DNA of 64,000 nt from assembly GCF_003096015.2 (NCBI RefSeq), contig NZ_CP029185.2:3658501-3722500 (forward strand). Reading direction: 5' to 3'. Of the stretch, positions 54,998-64,000 are shown piece by piece. The DNA is from Limnobaculum parvum. Lineage in GTDB: Bacteria; Pseudomonadota; Gammaproteobacteria; Enterobacterales; Enterobacteriaceae. Made by a program: the position numbers and the translations under genes. Below the pieces are notes generated by a model. That model searched no databases, was not told the DNA's origin, and saw only the letters and a list, made by a program, of their open reading frames with translations. Every line of letters starts with the position of its first letter. Within the stretch, counting starts at the first letter, position 1.

Positions 54998-55017
54998 TGT
55001 TTCTATTCCTTGTCGCG

Positions 55018-55275
55018 CTATGCGCGTATTTGTTGTGATGTTTGATTGAGGATCTCAACGCTGTTGACATCCGCAAGTTTAGTTAACTGAGAAGATAATA
55101 AATTGACAGGGCGCTCACTGGAAACGGTTAAATGAATATTTATATTATCCCCATTACTTGTCTGGTTCATATTCATTTTGCACACCCGAAAACCTCTGTG
55201 GCGGACAACGCGCAGTAAACGCTCCAAAACTTCTGAGCGGAAGCGAGTTTGAATATAAAGTTGATGTTCTATCAT
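55018..55275 (-). CDS. ilvM: Acetolactate synthase II small subunit
   Basis: 85 residues (E. coli 87). An ACT-domain subunit needed for activity and stability of IlvG. HRGFRVCKMNMNQ and RPVNLLSSQLTKL fit the family. Its ATG overlaps the ilvG stop by four bases. Confidence 0.95.
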   Translation of the reverse strand: MIEHQLYIQTRFRSEVLERLLRVVRHRGFRVCKMNMNQTSNGDNINIHLTVSSERPVNLLSSQLTKLADVNSVEILNQTSQQIRA

Positions 55276-56921
55276 GATACTTTCTCCAGCATGGTTTCAT
55301 TACCAGCACCTGGTGGAACCAGAGGCCAAACATTTTCTAATTCATCAATTGAGACATGAAGTAAGTAGGGACCTTCACTGGCTAACATTGCATTTAAAGC
55401 ATCATCCACCTGATCTTTACGAGAAATACTCTGCCCTGGAATACCAAACGCGCTGGCCAGCACCAGAAAGTCCGGATTGTCAGATAAATCCGTTTCACTA
55501 TAGCGTGCATCAAAGAATAGTTGCTGCCACTGCCGCACCATACCTAGGCGCTGGTTATCCACTAACACCATTTTTATCGGTAACTGTTTACGCTTTATCG
55601 TACCCAGTTCCTGCACGTTCATCATGAAAGAACCATCCCCTGAAACACAGATCACCATGTCATCAGGACGCGCCATCTGTGCACCAACCGCAGCAGGAAT
55701 ACCAAACCCCATAGTTCCTAAACCACTTGATGTAATAAAGTTTTCCGGACGACTGAATGACATATGCTGAGCACTCCACATTTGATGCTGCCCCACATCA
55801 GTAGTGATTACCGCGTTTTCAGGTTTTTTATCGGAAAGTTGCTTTAACAATAGCGGGGCATAAATGGATTGACCAGGATGGTCGTAGCGGGCAGCAAATT
55901 CGTTTTTCATCGTCATTACCGATTTGCGCCAGCTCTCGATAGACATCGGCTGTTGCAACGCAGGTAATATTTCATTTAAATCTCCCTGCAATGCAACGTG
56001 AGGTGTTCTTAACTTACCTAATTCCGCTGGGTCGATATCCATATGGATAACTTTTGCATTCGGTGCAAAAGTATTGAGTTTCCCCGTTACCCGATCGTCA
56101 AAACGCACACCGATAGCAATTAATAAGTCACAGTCCTGTACGGCTAAATTACTGGCTTTGGCGCCATGCATTCCCAACATACCTAAATAGCACGAGTCTT
56201 GCACATCAAAAGCCCCTAAACCTTTCAGAGTAGATGCACCCGGTATCCCCGTCACTTTAGCGAAAGTACGCAATGCCTCAACCGCCTGAGCTAAACCTAC
56301 GCCTCCACCAACGTATAACATTGGCTTTTTAGATTCCGCAATCATCTTCCTAGCTGATGCTAAATCAGCATCAGCGACTTTAGGAAGTTCTTCTACGGGG
56401 AATAGAACGGGCTTGAGGTGATCCCCTGCAGCTAGCTGAATATCTTTCGGAATATCGATCAGTACAGGCCCTGGGCGGCCACTGCGAGCGATAGCAAAAG
56501 CCTGAGCAATGACCGCGGGTAGCTCTTCCAGTGACTCCACCAAATAGCTATGTTTAGTACAAGCCAAGGATAAACCTAAAACATCGATTTCCTGAAATGC
56601 ATCAGTACCAATCAATGGAGAGGCAACCTGCCCGGTGATAGCAACAACGGGAACAGAATCTAATAGCGCATCAGCCAACCCGGTAATCAGATTCGTTGCC
56701 CCCGGACCAGAAGTGGCAATACAAACCCCTACTTTACCGGTTGCTCTGGCGTAGCCAAGGGCAGCAATGGCAGCGCCTTGCTCATTGCGGCACAGCAAAT
56801 GTTCAATACCACCGTCAAACAACGCATCATAAACCGGCATAATAGCTCCACCCGGGTAGCCAAAAACCGTCTCAACACCCTGTTCGCGTAATGTATGTAC
56901 AACCCACTGTGCCCCATTCAT
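55272..56921 (-). CDS. ilvG: Acetolactate synthase II large subunit
   Basis: 549 residues (family about 548). Thiamine-diphosphate enzyme joining pyruvate with pyruvate or 2-ketobutyrate; isozyme II resists valine. The catalytic Glu lies in LLCRNEQGAAIAALG (about Glu47); the TPP motif GDGSFMMNVQELGTIKRKQ is near 427-445. No frameshift, unlike E. coli K-12. ATGs at 56945 and 56924 are also in frame; 56921 gives MNGAQWVVHTL and has GGGG at eight bases. Confidence 0.97.
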   Translation of the reverse strand: MNGAQWVVHTLREQGVETVFGYPGGAIMPVYDALFDGGIEHLLCRNEQGAAIAALGYARATGKVGVCIATSGPGATNLITGLADALLDSVPVVAITGQVASPLIGTDAFQEIDVLGLSLACTKHSYLVESLEELPAVIAQAFAIARSGRPGPVLIDIPKDIQLAAGDHLKPVLFPVEELPKVADADLASARKMIAESKKPMLYVGGGVGLAQAVEALRTFAKVTGIPGASTLKGLGAFDVQDSCYLGMLGMHGAKASNLAVQDCDLLIAIGVRFDDRVTGKLNTFAPNAKVIHMDIDPAELGKLRTPHVALQGDLNEILPALQQPMSIESWRKSVMTMKNEFAARYDHPGQSIYAPLLLKQLSDKKPENAVITTDVGQHQMWSAQHMSFSRPENFITSSGLGTMGFGIPAAVGAQMARPDDMVICVSGDGSFMMNVQELGTIKRKQLPIKMVLVDNQRLGMVRQWQQLFFDARYSETDLSDNPDFLVLASAFGIPGQSISRKDQVDDALNAMLASEGPYLLHVSIDELENVWPLVPPGAGNETMLEKVS

Positions 56922-57020
56922 CATTCTTACCCCGTTTGTCTTCATGCTCAGAACAGTTTTTTATACTGTTTGCTTCGTGATGCTTTACGTTGTGTTTTAC
57001 TTTGAATTTTTATTACGCAT

Positions 57021-57052
57021 AAAAAAACCCCCGACTTCTCAGTGCGGGGGTT
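57021..57052 (-). terminator. ilv operon attenuator
   Basis: AACCCCCG (57026-57033) pairs with CGGGGGTT (57045-57052); on the minus strand T7 follows. It stands 21 bp after the ilvL stop. Ribosome stalling at branched-chain codons in ilvL would favour an antiterminator that uses the upstream arm. Confidence 0.95.
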
Positions 57053-57072
57053 CTTGAATTTCAGACCACTAA

Positions 57073-57171
57073 TCAGGTCATTCTTCGTCCAAGTGCTGCC
57101 CCGCACGGTGGGATAATAATCACCACCACACTAATAATTACGAGGCTAATCACTTGGCTTAGAGACTTCAT
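57073..57171 (-). CDS. ilvL: ilv operon leader peptide IlvL
   Basis: A 32-residue ORF with 14 Leu/Val/Ile codons, including runs of three valines and three isoleucines (SVVVIIIPPCGAALGR), highly similar to E. coli IlvL. It precedes the attenuator hairpin. Translation speed through these codons senses charged tRNA for isoleucine, valine and leucine and controls ilvGMEDA transcription. Confidence 0.95.
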   Translation of the reverse strand: MKSLSQVISLVIISVVVIIIPPCGAALGRRMT

Positions 57172-57498
57172 AGTTTCAATAAAATTCTTTATCAGTCGAA
57201 CGAATGACTACAGAGTTATCATAGTTGTGTATCGAGTGACAAGTTATTTTTTATTTCTCTTTTTAACATTAACTTAAAAAAATTAAAAAATATCTTTATT
57301 TATTAATTAAATAAAACACAGTTCGGAATAAAAATTATTTATTCCCGATCGTTAACACATAAAACCAGTGATATAAGCCATATAACCGACAATTAATTGG
57401 AATATAAATCTAAAAAATGGAGGTTAACTCTAAAATAAATAAAATATTTTCCCTCAAACCTGACAGGATACGCTGAAAAATAAGCCGGATAATTCAGT
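57172..57498. other. AT-rich ilvL-comM divergent promoter region
   Basis: About 330 bp without a gene, very AT-rich between 57235 and 57450. It must hold the ilvL promoter on the minus strand and the comM promoter on the plus strand. I see no -35/-10 pair good enough to name. E. coli uses IHF and upstream AT sequence here to activate the ilv promoter. Confidence 0.6.
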
Positions 57499-59025
57499 AT
57501 GTCATTAGCCATCGTCCACACCCGAGCATCAATAGGAATTCAGGCACCAGCCGTGAGCGTTGAAGTTCACATCAGCAACGGAATGCCGAACTTTACACTG
57601 GTTGGTTTACCTGAAATAACAGTAAAGGAAGCAAAAGATCGAGTAAGAAGTGCACTGATAAACAGCGGATTTACTTTTCCACCCAAAAAAATCACGGTGA
57701 ATTTAGCACCCGCAGATTTACCCAAAGAAGGAGGGAGATTCGATCTGCCCATTGCGTTAGCCATACTGGCTGCTTCAGAGCAAATCCCAGCGACAAAATT
57801 AGAACAACATGAGTTTTTAGGCGAACTGGCCCTTTCAGGGGAAATAAAACCGATTAATGGTGCAATACCCGCCGCTCTGGCCGCATCCAGAAATAATCGT
57901 ATCTTAATTCTTTCAGAAGGGAATTCCACAGAGGTCGCGTTGATTGAACAAGGCAATAACTTAATTGCCACAAATCTGGCCGAAATATGTCACTACTTAT
58001 CTGATAGTGAAACTACGCTTTGTAAGCCGGTTAAACAGATTGCTCACGATGATTTATTATCATTACCCGATCTAAAAGATATCATTGGTCAGGAACAAGC
58101 AAAACGAGCCCTAGAAATTTCCGCCGCCGGAGGACATAACCTTCTACTACTCGGCCCGCCGGGTACGGGTAAAACCATGCTGGCTACTCGCCTTAATGCA
58201 CTTTTACCTCCTCTAAGCGATCAAGAAGCGCTAGAGAGTGCAGCAATATCAAGCCTCGCCCATACACCACAAAATTCGTCAAATTGGCGTAAACGGCCTT
58301 TCAGAGCCCCTCACCATAGTGCATCGATGGCCGCACTGGTGGGAGGAGGAGCTATCCCAAGACCGGGTGAAATTTCTTTGGCACATAACGGTGTGCTATT
58401 TTTGGATGAACTGCCTGAATTTGAAAGAAAAGTCTTAGATGCCCTTCGAGAGCCATTAGAATCTGGTGAAATTATTATTTCCCGGGCCAATGCAAAAGTC
58501 TGCTTTCCTGCCCGCGTTCAATTAATTGCAGCAATGAACCCTAGCCCTACCGGTCATTATCAGGGAATACTCAGCCGTTCTAACCCTCAACAAATTATGC
58601 GCTATTTAAACCGACTATCCGGGCCTTTTCTCGATCGATTCGACTTATCCATCGAAGTACCGCTATTACCCCAAGGCGTATTAAGTCAGCGCAGAGCAGA
58701 GGGGGGGTCGAGTCAGTCGGTCCGACAACGGGTGCTAAATGCTAGGGAGCTTCAAACTAAAAGAAACGGGAAAGTGAATGCCCAACTAAGCAGTAAAGAA
58801 GTTGAAGCAAGTTGTAAGCTTAATCCAGAAGATGCGCTGTTTCTTGAACATGCTTTATTAAAGCTTGGGCTTTCTGTGCGTGGGTGGCATCGCATTTTAA
58901 AAGTATCCCGGACTATTGCAGATTTATCCGGTAGTGAAAAAATAAACAGGAGCCATATTGCTGAAGCACTAAGCTATCGCTGCATGGATCGACTGCTGTT
59001 ACAGCTTTATAAAGCGGTAGGATGA
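57499..59025 (+). CDS. comM: ComM (YifB), AAA+ branch-migration helicase
   Basis: 508 residues (E. coli YifB 506). Mg-chelatase-like AAA+ ATPase; Vibrio ComM is a hexameric helicase that extends heteroduplex in natural transformation. An N-terminal Lon-protease-like fold domain (about 20-165) is followed by Walker A GPPGTGKT (about 218-225), Walker B VLFLDELPEF, and a C-terminal Mg-chelatase domain. Stands alone. Confidence 0.96.
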   Translation: MSLAIVHTRASIGIQAPAVSVEVHISNGMPNFTLVGLPEITVKEAKDRVRSALINSGFTFPPKKITVNLAPADLPKEGGRFDLPIALAILAASEQIPATKLEQHEFLGELALSGEIKPINGAIPAALAASRNNRILILSEGNSTEVALIEQGNNLIATNLAEICHYLSDSETTLCKPVKQIAHDDLLSLPDLKDIIGQEQAKRALEISAAGGHNLLLLGPPGTGKTMLATRLNALLPPLSDQEALESAAISSLAHTPQNSSNWRKRPFRAPHHSASMAALVGGGAIPRPGEISLAHNGVLFLDELPEFERKVLDALREPLESGEIIISRANAKVCFPARVQLIAAMNPSPTGHYQGILSRSNPQQIMRYLNRLSGPFLDRFDLSIEVPLLPQGVLSQRRAEGGSSQSVRQRVLNARELQTKRNGKVNAQLSSKEVEASCKLNPEDALFLEHALLKLGLSVRGWHRILKVSRTIADLSGSEKINRSHIAEALSYRCMDRLLLQLYKAVG

Positions 59026-59027
59026 AA

Positions 59028-59048
59028 AACGGGGCTTAAAGCCCCGTT
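59028..59048. terminator. Hairpin terminator between comM and maoP
   Basis: AACGGGGCTT and AAGCCCCGTT form a strong stem, with A5 before and TTAATTAA after. It starts two bases after the comM stop and ends two bases before the maoP stop, so it probably serves both. Confidence 0.75.
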
Positions 59049-59050
59049 AA

Positions 59051-59389
59051 TTAATCATCCGTGTCGTTAAAGTCTTCGACAGTATCAACCTGTGGCTTAC
59101 CACCGGATAACGTATGAAAACGTTTAGGACGACGAATACGATCGAGATATTTAGTCCATACCTTTTCAGATTCAGTTACTGGCTCACGTTCTCCACGGCA
59201 AACAGCGACGAATAATTTTTCTTCTTCTGTTACTGGTTCACGCTTATCTAAATCAAGCTCGTTAAAAGCATAGCCTAAACGTTCTAGCAATTGAGCTTCT
59301 TTAATGGTGAAATCCCCATGGCGGGAAAAGCCTCGAGGGTAATTTTTATTGTCAAAAAAACGATGCGTCGTAGTGAAGCTTTCCGCCAT
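59051..59389 (-). CDS. maoP: MaoP (YifE), Ori macrodomain protein
   Basis: 112 residues, as in E. coli MaoP, which with the maoS site keeps the chromosomal Ori region organised. FSRHGDFTIKEAQLLERLGYAF and the repeated KREPVTEEE / EREPVTESE phrases are conserved. Soluble and highly charged. It is found in Enterobacterales and relatives that carry Dam/SeqA/MukB-type systems. Confidence 0.95.
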   Translation of the reverse strand: MAESFTTTHRFFDNKNYPRGFSRHGDFTIKEAQLLERLGYAFNELDLDKREPVTEEEKLFVAVCRGEREPVTESEKVWTKYLDRIRRPKRFHTLSGGKPQVDTVEDFNDTDD

Positions 59390-59505
59390 CTGACATACTC
59401 CTAAGTATCTAAATTAATGCTGTTATGGCGCGGAGTATTAGTGAGGCTTGTCAGTGTGTAAAACAAAAAATTTAAATCGTTACGATAGAATTATTTGGAG
59501 ATAGT

Positions 59506-60342
59506 GTGGATACAGAATTACTAAAGACTTTTCTAGAAGTGAGCAAGACCCGTCATTTTGGTCGGGCTGCTGAATCTCTGTATCTCACCCAATCAGCAGT
59601 GAGCTCTCGTATACGACTGTTAGAAAGCCAGTTGGGCGTTAATCTTTTTACTCGCCACCGCAACAATATCCGGCTCACTGCCGCTGGGGAACAGCTTTTG
59701 CCTTATGCGGAAAACCTGATGATTACCTGGCAGCAGGCCCGTTCAGCGATAACCAAAAGTAATCAAAAAAAGAATACATTATCTATTGGTGCATTGCCTT
59801 TGATCTGGGAAACCGGTCTGACAGACTGGCTTGAATCACTCTATTTAGTACATAAAAATTTACAGTTTGATGCCAGAGTTGCTCCACGAAATATTCAAGT
59901 ACAGCAACTTCATGAGAGACAGTTAGATCTTTTGATCACCACTGAGCCATCTAAAATGGATGAGTTGGTTAGCGAAAAAATAACCACAATCCCATTACAG
60001 TTGGTGGTATCCGAACGCAAGACAAGTGATAAGAAAAGAGCCTATATATCCCTTGATTGGGGAGTCGACTTTTCACAACAGGAAAAAGAGTACTTCGCAC
60101 AGGAGATAGTGCCAATTCTAACAACCAGCTCTGCTCTAATGGCAAAACAGCTGTTAAGGAATACTGCTGGTAGTACTTTCTTGCCTGAATCTTGGCAAAA
60201 TCAGTACCCTGAGCTCAAGCCTGTACTACCACTTCAGTCTATCAATCTTTCTTTGTATGCGATTTGGTTGCAAAACAGCGAGCATCATCAGCTAATTCAC
60301 AAACTGATTAGTAACTTTAATACACCTGAGAATAATGATTAA
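59506..60342 (+). CDS. hdfR: LysR-type regulator HdfR
   Basis: 278 residues (E. coli 279). In E. coli it represses flhDC and activates gltBD. The N-terminal winged helix (about 1-60; FGRAAESLYLTQSAVSSRIR) is nearly identical to E. coli HdfR; the effector domain is more diverged. The start is GTG at 59506 with GGAG at six bases. Divergent from maoP. Confidence 0.94.
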   Translation: MDTELLKTFLEVSKTRHFGRAAESLYLTQSAVSSRIRLLESQLGVNLFTRHRNNIRLTAAGEQLLPYAENLMITWQQARSAITKSNQKKNTLSIGALPLIWETGLTDWLESLYLVHKNLQFDARVAPRNIQVQQLHERQLDLLITTEPSKMDELVSEKITTIPLQLVVSERKTSDKKRAYISLDWGVDFSQQEKEYFAQEIVPILTTSSALMAKQLLRNTAGSTFLPESWQNQYPELKPVLPLQSINLSLYAIWLQNSEHHQLIHKLISNFNTPENND

Positions 60343-60381
60343 GATATTGATAAAAAATAATTTAGTTAAATAGCAGGTAAT

Positions 60382-60413
60382 AAAAAACCCTTTGTTTTCA
60401 CAAAGGGTTTTTT
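60382..60413. terminator. Bidirectional terminator between hdfR and the rrn operon
   Basis: A6-CCCTTTG (60382-60394) and CAAAGGG-T6 (60401-60413), with a U tract on both strands. It ends hdfR (plus) and the rRNA-tRNA transcript (minus), 9 bp after tRNA-Trp. Confidence 0.93.
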
Positions 60414-60421
60414 ATTTTTTA

Positions 60422-60497
60422 TGGCAGGGGCGGAGAGACTCGAACTCCCAACACCCGGTTTTGGAGACCGGTGCTCTACCAATTGAACTACGCCCCT
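60422..60497 (-). tRNA. trpT: tRNA-Trp (anticodon CCA)
   Basis: 76 nt with encoded 3' CCA; acceptor AGGGGCG, anticodon loop CTCCAAA, T-loop AGTTCGAGTC. Last gene of the rRNA operon, as in E. coli rrnC. Confidence 0.97.
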
Positions 60498-60514
60498 AAA
60501 GAACGCTTACTACT

Positions 60515-60537
60515 ATGCCTGCTAATGTAGCAGGCAT
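60515..60537. repeat. Perfect 10-bp triloop hairpin between tRNA-Asp and tRNA-Trp
   Basis: ATGCCTGCTA (60515-60524) and TAGCAGGCAT (60528-60537) with a 3-base loop and no T tract. It sits in the 52-bp spacer between the two tRNAs and is probably an RNA-processing structure. Confidence 0.65.
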
Positions 60538-60549
60538 AATGTAAATAAG

Positions 60550-60626
60550 TGGCGGAACGGACGGGACTCGAACCCGCGACCCCCTGCGTGACAGGCAGGT
60601 ATTCTAACCAACTGAACTACCGCTCC
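60550..60626 (-). tRNA. aspT: tRNA-Asp (anticodon GTC)
   Basis: 77 nt with CCA; acceptor GGAGCGG, anticodon loop CTGTCAC, T-loop GGTTCGAGTCC. Distal rrn tRNA, as aspT in E. coli rrnC. Confidence 0.97.
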
Positions 60627-60667
60627 ACCGATTCTTTTTCCCTACCAGAACTTATTCTGATAGTTAC

Positions 60668-60687
60668 TAATTTAAAGCCTAGCAGTT
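60668..60687 (-). repeat. Direct repeat of the 5S rRNA 3' end
   Basis: The 20 bases at 60668-60687 match 60806-60825, the 3' end of 5S and its flank, with one difference. The copies are 138 bp apart, suggesting a past duplication or loss of a second 5S gene. Confidence 0.6.
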
Positions 60688-60718
60688 TATGAATGACTGC
60701 ATCATTCACCCTTCGGGC

Positions 60719-60776
60719 CAACGCTTTGCGTTGTTCAAACCCGCTTCGCGAGTTTGTCCTACTCTCTCTCGAGTAG
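60719..60776. repeat. Three tandem hairpins in the 5S-tRNA-Asp spacer
   Basis: CAACGC/GCGTTG (60719-60733), AAACCCGC/GCGAGTTT (60737-60755, one mismatch) and CTACTC/GAGTAG (60759-60776) follow one another. No T tracts. They probably form processing structures in the rRNA precursor. Confidence 0.55.
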
Positions 60777-60814
60777 AGAACTGCCCTACTATCACTGCTT
60801 ACATCTAATTTAAA

Positions 60815-60932
60815 GCCTGGCAGTTCCCTACTCTCGCATGGGGAAGCCCCACACTACCATCGGCGCTACGGCGTTTCACTTCTGAGTTCGGCATGGGGTC
60901 AGGTGGGACCACCGCGCTATCGCCGCCAGGCA
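60815..60932 (-). rRNA. rrf: 5S ribosomal RNA
   Basis: About 118 nt. The 5' end TGCCTGGCGGC pairs with the 3' end GCCAGGC; CCCACCTGACCCCATGCCGA and GAGTAGGGAACTG are as in E. coli 5S. Ends estimated to one or two bases. Confidence 0.96.
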
Positions 60933-61027
60933 TATTCCGTTTCATGAACCGTTGTACTCCGATATCGCTATCTCACACAACCATCCATTCCAATCCTGAA
61001 CATTCGCTGAAATTTAAATTCGTCTCT

Positions 61028-61052
61028 CTCATCAAAACACCTTCGGTGTTGT
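61028..61052 (-). other. 3' arm of 23S processing stem
   Basis: The transcript after mature 23S reads ACAACACCGAAGGTGT, complementary to the sequence just upstream of the 23S 5' end (63961-63975). Together with the 23S termini they form the long duplex cut by RNase III. Confidence 0.8.
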
Positions 61053-63958
<2,906 letters not shown>

Positions 63959-64000
63959 TCACAACCCGAAGGTGTCTCTTGCGAGTCACTTTCTAAGTCG
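63959..64000 (-). other. End of 16S-23S spacer with 5' processing arm
   Basis: The last 42 bases upstream of 23S contain ACACCTTCGGGTTGT, complementary to the 3' flank of 23S. The 16S gene and any spacer tRNA lie beyond the window. Confidence 0.75.

Noticed and set aside
57172..57300. TTGTCA at about 57234 as the -35 of the ilvL promoter
   Set aside because: At correct spacing the -10 would be ATAACT, a poor match, and TATGAT lies only 13 bp away; no reliable promoter assignment.

Overview
The window is a conserved chromosomal segment of an enterobacterium (order Enterobacterales). The order recQ, rarD, corA, uvrD, yigB, xerC, DUF484, dapF, cyaY, cyaA / hemCDXY / glmZ / tRNA cluster / enterobacterial common antigen (ECA) operon / rho, trxA, rhlB, gppA, rep, ilvC, ilvY, ilvA-D-E-M-G-L, comM, maoP, hdfR / tRNA-Trp, tRNA-Asp, 5S, 23S matches the E. 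coli region around rrnC, written here in reverse. It is not E. coli: lysA sits beside dapF, ilvG is intact, sstT replaces yifK after wecG, an AbrB-type membrane gene lies beside rarD, and a polysaccharide deacetylase gene separates recQ from rhtC. Base composition is moderate by eye, in the mid-forties percent G+C. A lineage such as Budviciaceae or Yersiniaceae would fit, but I cannot fix the genus.

Layout. 1-1030: 3'-truncated gene for a HExxH zinc-metallopeptidase-like protein, the only clearly accessory coding region. 1051-10800: exporters, deacetylase, RecQ, RarD, AbrB-type protein, CorA and UvrD. A 490-bp gap before uvrD holds a possible gene remnant and hairpins. 10844-15721: yigB-xerC-DUF484-dapF, lysA, lptM. 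15779-23256: cyaY, cyaA (UUG start and CRP site), then the divergent heme operon hemCDXY. 23343-23793: sRNA GlmZ with an upstream region showing a sigma-54 promoter, two GlrR-type enhancer sites and two IHF-type sites. 24301-24761: tRNA-Arg/His/Leu/Pro. 25128-39436: sstT and the complete ECA cluster wecA-wzzE-wecBC-rffGH-wecDE-wzxE-wecF-wzyE-wecG. 39509-47081: rho with a 32-codon leader ORF, trxA, rhlB, gppA, rep, and a DUF805 gene. 47285-57171: isoleucine/valine genes with ilvL attenuator. 57499-60342: comM, maoP, hdfR. 60422-64000: tRNA-Trp, tRNA-Asp, 5S and a complete 23S rRNA gene with its processing stem.

How the genes work together. The ilv block encodes acetohydroxyacid synthase II (ilvGM), reductoisomerase (ilvC), dehydratase (ilvD), transaminase (ilvE) and threonine deaminase (ilvA). 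It is controlled by leader-peptide attenuation and by IlvY. The wec/rff block makes the three ECA sugars from UDP-GlcNAc and dTDP-glucose, assembles lipid III, flips it and polymerises it. dapF and lysA give the last two steps to lysine. hemCD give uroporphyrinogen III.

I see no CRISPR array, insertion sequence, prophage or unknown multi-gene defence system. The most notable items are the truncated metallopeptidase gene, the GlmZ enhancer architecture, and small genes that are easy to miss (ilvL, a rhoL-like ORF, glmZ).
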